Shown in pieces: positions 7,654 to 14,003 of a stretch of 22,139 nucleotides of DNA. A model generated the notes under the pieces. It saw nothing but the letters and a program-made list of their open reading frames with translations. It ran no database searches and was not told the origin of the DNA. The DNA is from JAKPAM01 sp047605425 (GTDB lineage: Bacteria > Pseudomonadota > Gammaproteobacteria > Burkholderiales > Burkholderiaceae_E). How positions within the stretch are numbered: position 1 is the first letter of the stretch; every line of letters starts with the position of its first letter. Made by a program: the position numbers and the translations under genes. The stretch lies in the NCBI GenBank assembly GCA_047605425.1, contig JASGFT010000077.1, forward strand, positions 1 to 22,139. Reading direction: 5' to 3'.

Positions 7654-7898
7654 CGCTCGCCACCTTTTCTTGATTCGCTTCGGGTATGTCCTTGCACTCC
7701 GGAGATCCGCCTATCGGGTGTGGCGGCTTCGGGATGTGCGCGGCATCGGGCCCGGCCTCGTGCAGCGAGACACCCCGTCCGGCCGGACGCTCGCGCGAGG
7801 GCATAGCCGAAGCGGTTCGTGACCACGAGCCCAAGCCGACGACTAAGCATCGATGAACCACCGGCCGGAAGGAGCGGCCAAGCCTCGAGGACGCGACG
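7654..7898 (+). other. Structured non-coding stretch upstream of the HNH gene
   Basis: No convincing gene. It has two adjacent perfect palindromes, CGTCCGGCCGGACG (7776-7789) and CTCGCGCGAG (7790-7799). A longer-range pairing is also possible between GGGTGT just upstream of 7723 and ACACCC (7770-7775). The palindrome density suggests an RNA leader or a small RNA. Resemblance to phage C4-type antisense RNA regions crossed my mind but cannot be shown from the sequence alone. GGAAGGAG near 7869-7876 is about 22 nt upstream of the HNH start. Confidence 0.4.
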
Positions 7899-8555
7899 AT
7901 GAACACCCTGTCGATGAAACGCCAACTCATGAGCGGTCAGTCCATGAACTGCGAATCCATGAACCGCCATGTGCGTGAAGCGGCCCACTCGGCGCTGCCG
8001 CAGGTGCTGCAGCTCGACATCCAGGGCACGCCGCAGGCATGGATCCCGATCGAGCAGGCGGCCGCCCAAGTCGCGACGGCGTCCGTGGCCTGGGTCGAAG
8101 GGCGCGGGCCGCTGGCCACGCTGCGCGGCGGCGTCAACGTCCGCAGCGGCCGGCGCTCGGTGATCGAGATCTTTCCGATCATCGCGCTGGCCGGCATGGC
8201 CCGGGTCAACCTGTTCGGCGTGGCGCCGGCCTTCAGTCGGGCGAAGCTGTTCCGGCGTGATCGGTTCACCTGTGCCTACTGCGGCCAGCGCTTCGCCGAG
8301 GCGCGCCTGAGCTGCGACCACGTCGTGCCGCAGTCGCGCGGCGGCCGGTGGACCTGGATGAACCTGGTCACCGCTTGCGGTGGCTGCAACGGCCGCAAGG
8401 CCGACCGGACGCCGGAGGAGGCGCGCATGCCGCTGCTCTTCCTGCCCTACGTGCCGAGCCGGTTCGAGGACTTCCTGCTGCAGGGCAGATCGATCCGGGC
8501 CGACGTGCACGAATGGCTGGCCGCCCGGCTGCCGAGAGGTTCGCGGTTGAACTGA
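7899..8555 (+). CDS. HNH endonuclease (218 aa)
   Basis: The start is ATG 7899 with GAGGA about 10 nt upstream. The first 25 residues repeat Met every fifth residue (MNTLS, MKRQL, MSGQS, MNCES, MNRHV), so any of five in-phase ATGs could initiate. Residues about 40-115 are an N-terminal domain common to this McrA-like group. The HNH domain (about 120-172) has a CAYCG zinc pair, the catalytic SCDHVVPQSRGG, the Asn in WMNLVTACGGCN with the second Cys pair, and NGRKADRTPEEA. Such enzymes are metal-dependent nucleases. The substrate is unknown, and no methylase or restriction partner is nearby. It is followed by a structured RNA-like region and a slipin gene. Confidence 0.85.
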   Translation: MNTLSMKRQLMSGQSMNCESMNRHVREAAHSALPQVLQLDIQGTPQAWIPIEQAAAQVATASVAWVEGRGPLATLRGGVNVRSGRRSVIEIFPIIALAGMARVNLFGVAPAFSRAKLFRRDRFTCAYCGQRFAEARLSCDHVVPQSRGGRWTWMNLVTACGGCNGRKADRTPEEARMPLLFLPYVPSRFEDFLLQGRSIRADVHEWLAARLPRGSRLN

Positions 8556-8655
8556 TCGGCAGTGCTGGAAAAGGGAGACGCAGAGCGATCCAGGATGGAT
8601 GGCTCTGCATTTCCCGAGAGGATTCGTCGTGAAGACGGCAAAGGCTCACAGGTCA

Positions 8656-8738
8656 GGGGTTCGTGAACCCCGCCGGTGCGTGGAGGCCGGTCCATAGGGA
8701 TCGTCGCCGGCGCGCATGCCGCCTTGCCGTCGGCGACG
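8656..8738 (+). other. Two strong hairpins ahead of the tRNA-like element
   Basis: GGGGTT (8656-8661) pairs with AACCCC (8666-8671) around a CGTG tetraloop. CGTCGCCG (8702-8709) pairs with CGGCGACG (8731-8738) around a 21-nt loop. The second hairpin ends 5 nt before the tRNA-like fold begins. Neither is followed by a T-run, so they are not intrinsic terminators. They are probably parts of one structured transcript with the next two entries. Confidence 0.5.
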
Positions 8739-8743
8739 GATGA

Positions 8744-8818
8744 TGCTGGATAGCTCAGTGGATAGAGCAACGGTCCCGGAAACCGTCAGTCGCGGGTTCG
8801 ACTCCCGCTCCTGCACCA
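8744..8818 (+). tRNA. tRNA-like element with atypical anticodon loop (C33, CGG) and acceptor defects
   Basis: The cloverleaf is as follows. Acceptor 8744-8750 pairs with 8809-8815, with one T-T mismatch. The D arm is GCTC/GAGC (8753-8756/8765-8768). The anticodon arm is ACGGT/ACCGT (8770-8774/8782-8786) with loop CCCGGAA. There is a 5-nt variable loop. The T arm GCGGG/CCCGC (8792-8796/8804-8808) has a canonical TTCGACT loop. Oddities are C instead of the near-invariant U at position 33, an anticodon CGG (Pro) on a body with an Arg-like D arm, and a CCA (8816-8818) that fits only if the acceptor stem is 6 bp. It is more likely a tRNA mimic or degenerate tRNA than a working tRNA-Pro. Confidence 0.6.
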
Positions 8819-8819
8819 A

Positions 8820-8879
8820 GCTGGACTTGAAATCCAGTCGTTTCGGTCGAAAGACCTTTCGCCGGACGTGAACCGGCGA
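8820..8879 (+). ncRNA. Three-hairpin array resembling tRNA-Ser(UGA) anticodon, variable and T arms
   Basis: It begins right after the CCA of the tRNA-like element. Hairpin 1 (8821-8837): CTGGA/TCCAG with 7-nt loop CTTGAAA, which is the canonical loop of tRNA-Ser with anticodon UGA. Hairpin 2 (8845-8856): GGTC-GAAA-GACC, like a Ser variable arm. Hairpin 3 (8859-8879): TCGCCGG/CCGGCGA with loop ACGTGAA, placed where a T arm would be but without the TTC loop. There is no D arm or acceptor of its own. TCCAG (8833-8837) could alternatively pair with CTGGA (8746-8750) of the preceding element. Confidence 0.5.
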
Positions 8880-9104
8880 CGGTGCGGTCAACGGCCTCGC
8901 GCGTTGCGCGGGTCCTGCGACCAAGCCGTCATCGGTTCATCAGCGGCGGCCGCCAGCATGGCGGGTAAGCGGGGCATTGCCGCCGCGGCCAGCGATCTCG
9001 ACGGTCTGGACGACGTCGCCATCGCGCACCGCGGCGTCGTGCCCAGGCACCGGTCGTCCGCGGCCGCCGCTGTAACGGCCCCCCTTGTTGCGACGGCGCC
9101 TCGT

Positions 9105-9158
9105 GGTCTCGGGCCTCGAGGGTCTCGGGCCTCTCGTGGTCTCGGGCTCTCGCCCGAG
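9105..9158 (+). repeat. Triple 10-bp repeat and hairpin in the slipin leader
   Basis: GGTCTCGGGC occurs at 9105-9114, 9121-9130 and 9138-9147, with a 16-17 bp period. The last copy forms a perfect 7-bp hairpin, CTCGGGC/GCCCGAG (9141-9147/9152-9158), with a TCTC loop. It lies about 50 nt before the slipin start. The rest of 8880-9104 is GC-rich with no convincing gene. Confidence 0.6.
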
Positions 9159-9210
9159 CCCTTGCCATCCCGGCCCCTTGCTGCATGGGACTCTTGTTTC
9201 GGAGAAGAAG

Positions 9211-10347
9211 ATGTTGTTCAAACGGATCGTGGTGAAAAAGAACGAACGCGGGCTGCTGCTGCGCGATGGCGACTTCGTGCGCGTGCTGCGGCCGGGCACT
9301 TATCGCCTGCTCGACATCGGCCAGCGGCTGACGGTCGAGACCTTCGCGCTCGAGCAGCCGGCCTTCCGGCACCGGCTTGCCGACTACCTGATGGCCAATG
9401 AACCGGTGGTGGTCGCGGCCGAGTTCCTGCGGGTCGAGCTCGGCGAAACCGAGGTCGGTCTGCTGAGCGAGAACGGCGTGCTGGTCGAGGTGCTGGCACC
9501 GTCGACCCGGGCGCTCTTCTGGACCGGGCTGGTCGACGTCCGCGTGGAGGTCATCGATATCCGCGAGCAGGTCGAGCTGGCGGCGCCGCTCGCGGCGCGC
9601 TTGGTGCAGACCCAACTGCGCGGCCGGCCGATGGCGGGCCTGGCGGGTGTGCTGCAGGCGCAGGTGCCGGATACCGGCGCCGGCGTGCTGCGGGTGGACG
9701 GCAAGGTCGAGCGGCTGCTGCCGCCGGGTTCCTACGCGTTCTGGAAGTTCAACCGGCACGTGGCGGTCGAGCTGGTCGACTTGCGGCTGCAGGTGCAGGA
9801 GGTCACGGGCCAGGAGATCCTCACCCGCGACAAGGTCGCGCTGCGGCTGAATTTGTCGGCCACTTGGCGCTATACCGATGTGCTGGAGGCCCACCGCCAG
9901 TTCGCCAAGCCCGCCGAGCACCTGTACCGCGAGCTGCAGTTCGGGCTGCGGGCGGCCGTCGGCACGCGCTCGCTGGATGAGCTGCTGGAGAACAAGACGG
10001 TGATCGACGAGGTCGTTACCGCCCAGGTCACCGCGAAGCTGGCCGGCCTCGGCCTGCAGCTCGCGAGCGTGGGCGTGAAGGACATCGTGCTGCCCGGCGA
10101 GATGAAGACCATCCTCGCCCGGGTCGTCGAGGCGGGCAAGACCGCCGAGGCGAACGTGATCCGTCGGCGTGAGGAGACGGCGGCCACGCGCTCGCTGCTC
10201 AACACCGCCCGGGTGATGGAGGACAACCCGGTGGCCCTGCGTCTGAAGGAGCTGGAGACGCTGGAGCGGGTCGCCGAGCGGATCGACCGGATCTCGGTGT
10301 TCGGCGGGCTGGACCAGGTGCTGGATGGCCTGGTCAAGCTGAGGTGA
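9211..10347 (+). CDS. Slipin / SPFH (band-7) domain protein (378 aa)
   Basis: The start is ATG 9211 (MLFKRIVVKKNERGLLLRDG), preceded by GGAGAAGAAG; the open frame upstream of it is non-coding leader. The SPFH core is recognisable from LQVQEVTGQEILTRDKVALRLNLSATWRYTD (about 195-225) through the conserved IVLPGEMKTILARVVEAGKTAEANVIRRREETAATRSLLN (about 295-335). Two PGTY/PGSY half-repeats (about 29-32 and 171-174) point to a duplicated N-terminal unit. The usual N-terminal membrane helix of slipins is not evident. SPFH proteins oligomerise and scaffold membrane microdomains. Slipins also occur in bacterial RNA-repair operons, which gives meaning to the tRNA-like element upstream, although no rtcB is present here. 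Confidence 0.88.
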   Translation: MLFKRIVVKKNERGLLLRDGDFVRVLRPGTYRLLDIGQRLTVETFALEQPAFRHRLADYLMANEPVVVAAEFLRVELGETEVGLLSENGVLVEVLAPSTRALFWTGLVDVRVEVIDIREQVELAAPLAARLVQTQLRGRPMAGLAGVLQAQVPDTGAGVLRVDGKVERLLPPGSYAFWKFNRHVAVELVDLRLQVQEVTGQEILTRDKVALRLNLSATWRYTDVLEAHRQFAKPAEHLYRELQFGLRAAVGTRSLDELLENKTVIDEVVTAQVTAKLAGLGLQLASVGVKDIVLPGEMKTILARVVEAGKTAEANVIRRREETAATRSLLNTARVMEDNPVALRLKELETLERVAERIDRISVFGGLDQVLDGLVKLR

Positions 10348-10392
10348 ATGTCGGTGCGCGGCCCGTCGCAGGCCAGCAAGGCCGTGCCGTCC

Positions 10393-11328
10393 TTATCGAG
10401 TCCTGGGGCCAGGGCGATCGCCTTGCCCGGCGAGCGTCGCCAATTGCTCGCGCAGCCAGCGCAGCGCGGGGTCGCCGTGGGCACGAGGGTGCCAGACCGC
10501 GTACAGGTTGAAGCCCTGCACCGCGAGCGGTAGCTCGAACAGGTCGAGTCGATCGGCATGGCGCCTGGCGAAGCGCGCGGGCAGCGTCGAGACCAGATCG
10601 GTCGCTTCGACGATCGCCGGCGCCATCATGAACTGATGCACCGATACGGCGACTCGGCGCCGCCTGCCCAGCGCTTCGAGCTGTTCATCGAGGTAGCCGT
10701 GGAAGCTGCCGCCGCTGGTCGAGACCAGCACGTGCTCGAGCGCGCAATAAGCGTCGAGATCGAGAGGGCCGCGTCCGCGCGGGTGGTGTCGGCGCTGGAC
10801 CACCAGATAGTTTTCGTCGAGCAGCTTGCGCGCCTTCATCGCCTCGGGCAGAGCCCGATCGGAAGCGATCAGCAGGTCGATATCGCCGTGCTCGAGCCGG
10901 GAGGCCGCATCGGGGCCGCTGCGCCGGAACGCGACCCGGACACCGCTTCCAGCATGCTTGCGCAGGTGCTCGACCAGACCGATTCCCAGCGTCACCGCGG
11001 CATTGTCGGCGGTGCCGATCGCGAAGCTGCGCGCATCGACCCGGGGATCGAAATGCGGCGGCGTGCGGACCAGGGCGGCCAGATCCTGCAGGCTCGCCCT
11101 CAGCGGCGCCTGCAACTCGCGCGCGCGTTGCGTGGCCACCATGCCCCGGCCGTTCTCGGCCGGCACCAGCAGCGGATCACCGAACAGCGCGCGCAGGCGG
11201 GACAACTGCGCCGACAGCCCCGGTTGCGAGATCCCCAGCCGATCGGCGGCGCGGGTCACGTTCGATTCCTCGATCAGGACGTCGAGCGCGCGCAGCAGAT
11301 TGAGATCGATGCCGTTGAGCGAAGCCAT
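10393..11328 (-). CDS. LysR-family transcriptional regulator (311 aa)
   Basis: The gene reads leftward. The start is ATG at 11328 (MASLNGIDLNLLRALDVLIEE), which begins right at the conserved HTH; longer in-frame starts reach into the divergent promoter and are less likely. The winged HTH is at about 6-65 (NVTRAADRLGISQPGLSAQLSRLR). The effector-binding domain covers about 90-300. The gene is divergent from an MFS transporter with a 102-bp gap, the usual layout for a LysR regulator controlling its neighbour. The gap contains the AT-rich stretch GATACGAGATATCGAT (11348-11363), a plausible binding region, but no clean T-N11-A box was settled. The inducer is unknown. Confidence 0.9.
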   Translation of the reverse strand: MASLNGIDLNLLRALDVLIEESNVTRAADRLGISQPGLSAQLSRLRALFGDPLLVPAENGRGMVATQRARELQAPLRASLQDLAALVRTPPHFDPRVDARSFAIGTADNAAVTLGIGLVEHLRKHAGSGVRVAFRRSGPDAASRLEHGDIDLLIASDRALPEAMKARKLLDENYLVVQRRHHPRGRGPLDLDAYCALEHVLVSTSGGSFHGYLDEQLEALGRRRRVAVSVHQFMMAPAIVEATDLVSTLPARFARRHADRLDLFELPLAVQGFNLYAVWHPRAHGDPALRWLREQLATLAGQGDRPGPRTR

Positions 11329-11430
11329 ATCACCGTGCTGGATACCTCTGATACGAGATATCGATTTCAAGTATGCCATCGCCGCGCGCACAGTGAAACC
11401 CGATCCCTTTGCATTGAACGGAGGCTTCCG

Positions 11431-12651
11431 ATGCACGAACGAACACCGGCGTGGTCACTCAGGGTGCTCGCGCTCGCTTACTTCATCATGGGAACGGGCT
11501 CATTGGCCGTGGTCGGCACGCTGCCCGGCATCGCCCGCTCGCTGGCCGTCGATGCGGACGCCATCGCGCCGCTGGTCACCGCGCTGGCGTTCACCTTCGC
11601 GATCGGCGCGCCGGGCCTGCAGATCCTCGTCGGCCACTGGCCTCGCCGGACACTGATCCTGTGCGGGCTCGCGATGATGGCGATCGGCGCGCTGGCTACG
11701 GCGCTCGCCGAAGGCTACGGCACGCTGATGGCCGCGCGGATCTGCACCGGACTCGGGGCGGCCGCCATCGGACCGGTCGCTTCGGCCCTGGGGGCGGGCC
11801 TGGTGCCGGCCGAGCGCAAGGGTCATGCGCTGGCGGTGGTCTTCAGCGGCATGACGCTCGCCTCGGTGATCGGCGTGCCGCTATCGGCCTGGCTGGGAGC
11901 GACGTTCGGCTGGCGGGCGTGCTTCGTGCTGATCGCGGCGCTGACGATCGGCGTGGCGGCATTGGTAGGCTGGCTCGTCGATGCCGGTCAGCGCGGCAGC
12001 CGGATCCATGTCGGCGATCTGCTGGCCATCATCCGCGATCCGGCGGCGGCCTCGGCGGTGATCGTCATGGTGGCGACGATGACCGCGATCTTCGCGACCT
12101 ACACGTTGATCGTGCCGATCCTGCAGCAGCAGTTCGGCGCCGGCGCCGAAGGCGTGTCCTTCGCGTTGCTGGTCTTCGGCCTGGCCGGCATCGCCGGCAA
12201 CGGGCTCGCGCGGGTGATCGCGGTCCGCTGGCCGGCGACCCGGGCGCTGGCCGTGTCGCTGGCGGTCCTGGCCGCGATGTTCATCGCCTGGACGCGAACG
12301 CCGGCGATCTATCCGCTCGCGCTCGCGTTGCTGATCGTGTGGGCGGTCGCCAGCGACGTCTTCATGCCCTCGCAGCAGCGCCGCCTGGTCGAGCTCGCGC
12401 CCGGCGCGAGCGGCCTGGTGCTGGCGCTGAACGCATCGGCCCTCTACGCCGGCATGGCGCTGGGCGCGTACGTCGCCGCCGTCGTCGCGCCGCGCGCCGG
12501 CACGACCAGCCTGCCGTGGGTCTCGGCGGGCTTCATCGGGCTGGCGCTGGCGGCGCTGGGCGTTTCGGGCCGAGCGGTCTCCGGCGCCCGGTCCGGAGCG
12601 CTTGGTCGGGAAGCAGGATCAGGGCCCGGGTCGACACGGCCGGCACCATGA
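11431..12651 (+). CDS. MFS transporter, DHA-type efflux family (406 aa)
   Basis: The start is ATG 11431 (MHERTPAWSLRVLALAYFIMG) with ACGGAGG (11418-11424) upstream; the long open frame before it is antisense to the LysR gene. Hydrophobicity fits 12 membrane helices with a cytoplasmic loop near residues 185-200 (GQRGSRIHVGD). The motif-A-like region LVGHWPRRTLILCGL follows helix 2, and the helix-5 proline/glycine motif is seen as VIGVPLSAWLGATFGWRACF. This matches the AraJ-like drug or sugar efflux group. It is probably controlled by the divergent LysR regulator. The substrate cannot be told. Confidence 0.88.
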   Translation: MHERTPAWSLRVLALAYFIMGTGSLAVVGTLPGIARSLAVDADAIAPLVTALAFTFAIGAPGLQILVGHWPRRTLILCGLAMMAIGALATALAEGYGTLMAARICTGLGAAAIGPVASALGAGLVPAERKGHALAVVFSGMTLASVIGVPLSAWLGATFGWRACFVLIAALTIGVAALVGWLVDAGQRGSRIHVGDLLAIIRDPAAASAVIVMVATMTAIFATYTLIVPILQQQFGAGAEGVSFALLVFGLAGIAGNGLARVIAVRWPATRALAVSLAVLAAMFIAWTRTPAIYPLALALLIVWAVASDVFMPSQQRRLVELAPGASGLVLALNASALYAGMALGAYVAAVVAPRAGTTSLPWVSAGFIGLALAALGVSGRAVSGARSGALGREAGSGPGSTRPAP

Positions 12652-12690
12652 CGCCGAAACGTGCCGCGCTTCGGCATCGGTGGCCGTCCA

Positions 12691-12862
12691 TTGGGTAGCC
12701 GCTTGTCGCTGTATACGGCCGGACAGCGCCAGTTCATGGGTGAAGGCCTCGGCCAGCGCTATCGACCGCTCGTTTGCTGCCATGCCCTTTCGTCGCGAAA
12801 GACAGCATTCATCGCAATTTGCGATGATTCATGCCGAGTACGACAAGGGGAAGTGGAAATGA
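12691..12862 (+). pseudogene. higB: HigB toxin remnant, frameshifted
   Basis: HigB toxins lie just upstream of HigA and end with a conserved strand and a HAEYD-type motif. Here GQRYRPLV (one frame, about 12750-12775) resembles the HigB segment NKYRLVV. FAMIHAEYDKGKWK (another frame, ending TGA 12860-12862) resembles the HigB C-terminus and overlaps the higA start by ATGA, as in intact higBA operons. The two pieces are in different frames and the N-terminal part is missing, so no toxin is made. The identification rests mainly on the C-terminal motif and the overlap. Confidence 0.55.
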
Positions 12863-13269
12863 ACGTGCAAAGCCTGTGCGCGCCTTGGGTGGCGCTGCAT
12901 GAGAATCTGGGGCTTGGCGCACCGGTGCGTGACGAGGCGCACTACGCGATGCTGCTGAAAGTCGCCGAGGAGATTGCCGATCTGGTGGCCGCGGACGAGG
13001 CGCATCCGTTATCAGGGCTGCTGCCCTTACTGGCGGACCGCATTCGCGAGTATGAAGATCGGACGCATCCCTGGCCGGACAACAGCACGCCGGCTACGGT
13101 GCTCGCGACACTGATGCGGTCCCACGGGTTGCGCCAGTCGGATTTGTCGGAGGTCGGAACCCAGAGCGTCGTCAGCGAGATTCTGGCCGGCAGGCGCCAG
13201 TTGGACCTGCGCCAGGTGGCCGCGTTGTCGCGGCGCTTCGCCGTGCCGGCCGAGGTGTGGATGCCTTGA
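12859..13269 (+). CDS. higA: HigA-type antitoxin, XRE-family HTH (136 aa)
   Basis: The start is ATG 12859 (MNVQSLCAPWVALHENLG), overlapping the remnant toxin frame by four bases. An N-terminal helical region (1-75) contains LKVAEEIADLVAADEAHPLSGLLPLLADRIREYE. A C-terminal XRE HTH follows (about 90-130: TLMRSHGLRQSDLSEVGTQ, then VVSEILAGRRQLDLRQVAALSRRF). Length and layout match HigA antitoxins of the COG5499 type. HigA normally neutralises the HigB ribosome-dependent RNase and represses the operon. With HigB broken, it is an orphan antitoxin that may persist as a regulator or as protection against related toxins. A deleted copy lies at 15699-15890. Confidence 0.82.
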   Translation: MNVQSLCAPWVALHENLGLGAPVRDEAHYAMLLKVAEEIADLVAADEAHPLSGLLPLLADRIREYEDRTHPWPDNSTPATVLATLMRSHGLRQSDLSEVGTQSVVSEILAGRRQLDLRQVAALSRRFAVPAEVWMP

Positions 13270-13424
13270 CGGCGCTTCTGGCGCATGCTCGCATATCTGC
13301 AGGGGCAGCCTTTCAACGCCCGCAACTGAGCCTGTCGTTGGGCGGCGCATCGCAAAGCGCCACCGCCCGCTACCTCGATCTGCTGGTGGACACGATGTTG
13401 ATGCGCCGGCAACCGGAGAACATC
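13270..13424 (+). pseudogene. Fragment of an AAA/DUF4143 ATPase
   Basis: One frame reads RRFWRMLAYLQGQPFNARN and then a stop. The adjacent frame continues RPQLSLSLGGASQSATARYL followed by DLLVDTMLMRRQP. Together these match the middle of DUF4143 ATPases (typical RRFWxMLAHLQGQ ... LGVSxxTVxRYLDLLxxTFMVRRLPP). Both flanks of the gene are gone and there is a frameshift, so only about 50 codons remain. Confidence 0.6.
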
Positions 13425-13634
13425 ATGCGCACCACCGTGACCCTGGACACCGCGCTAGTCGAGCGCGCACTGGAGTTGCTCGGTCCGATGGATCGTTCGA
13501 ACCTGCTCGAGCACGCGCTGAAATCCTTGATCGCTCGTGAATAGGCCAAAAGCGGTACCATCCCGGGCCTGAAAGCGTTACCACGCCGCAAGATCAAGCA
13601 ACTCGGCCTTTCTGGAAAAGCAGGCCGTCAATGA
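13425..13634 (+). pseudogene. vapB: VapB antitoxin with premature amber stop
   Basis: The start is ATG 13425 with GGAG upstream (MRTTVTLDTALVERALELLG). This ribbon-helix-helix opening is typical of VapB. The frame meets TAG at 13542-13544 after 39 residues. Reading through in the same frame gives AKSGTIPGLKALPRRKIKQL and beyond, the usual VapB tail, ending in a TGA that overlaps the vapC ATG at 13631 (ATGA). So the original gene was about 69 codons and a nonsense mutation removed the toxin-binding tail. The truncated DNA-binding part could still be made. Confidence 0.7.
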
Positions 13635-13687
13635 TCCTCATCGACGCCTCGGTCTGGATCGCGTACTTGAAAGGCGAGCACTCTGCG
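13631..13687 (+). pseudogene. vapC: VapC toxin, N-terminal fragment
   Basis: It starts MILIDASVWIAYLKGEHSAK, the first strand and helix of a PIN domain with its first catalytic Asp. After about 19 residues the homology ends. The following DNA matches a VapC read on the opposite strand, so this is a recombination junction near 13683. Confidence 0.7.
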
Positions 13688-13847
13688 AAACCCTGGAGCA
13701 ATTCCTGGAGGGCGAGGCCGGTCGTCACGCGAAGTCCGTTCCGAGCAGTGCGCTTCGCAAGGCAGCGGTCTGCGCTCGAGCGAACGAGGCGTCGGTATCA
13801 CGGCGCAGTGCGAGCTACCATACGCTCGTATCGACGAGCAGCGTTAC
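13686..13847 (-). pseudogene. vapC: Second VapC toxin remnant, opposite strand
   Basis: On the minus strand from 13847 the frame reads VTLLVDTSVW, then an in-frame TAG (13815-13817), then LALRRDTDAS. After a frameshift it continues VTTGLALQELLQGF. These are the first, second and third conserved blocks of a PIN-domain VapC. The start codon has become GTA. It is broken by loss of the start, a nonsense codon, a frameshift and truncation against the plus-strand vapC piece. Confidence 0.65.
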
Positions 13848-14003
13848 GGCCGACGTGAGCGTTCGGATTCGTAGTCGAATGAGTCATCCCATTCCAGCGT
13901 GCCGAGCAGGCCGGCGATGTGCTGCTGCTGCCGGCGGGCGATGAATTCCTGCAGCGCCCGTTGCTGCGGGGAATGTGCGATGACGCGGTCAGAACTTCAG
14001 CCT
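13844..14003 (-). pseudogene. vapB: VapB antitoxin remnant, C-terminal half
   Basis: The minus strand reads SPQQRALQEFIARRQQ, QHIAGLLGTLEW, then DDSFDYESERSRRP and a stop (TAA at 13846-13844) that overlaps the vapC remnant. This is the C-terminal half of a VapB of the type ending in EWD-xx-FDY-KAER. The N-terminal half is missing. An isolated matching N-terminus lies at 19089 on the same strand. Confidence 0.65.

Noticed and set aside
8820..8879. A complete functional tRNA-Ser(UGA) gene
   Set aside because: There is no acceptor stem or D arm, and the T-arm position lacks the TTC loop.
8646..8924. 92-codon minus-strand frame across the tRNA-like region
   Set aside because: It is translated from the tRNA-like and hairpin sequences in antisense; such frames are common over tRNA genes.
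10558..11430. Upstream part of the long frame that includes the MFS gene
   Set aside because: It is antisense to the LysR gene; the MFS start with a good ribosome site is at 11431.
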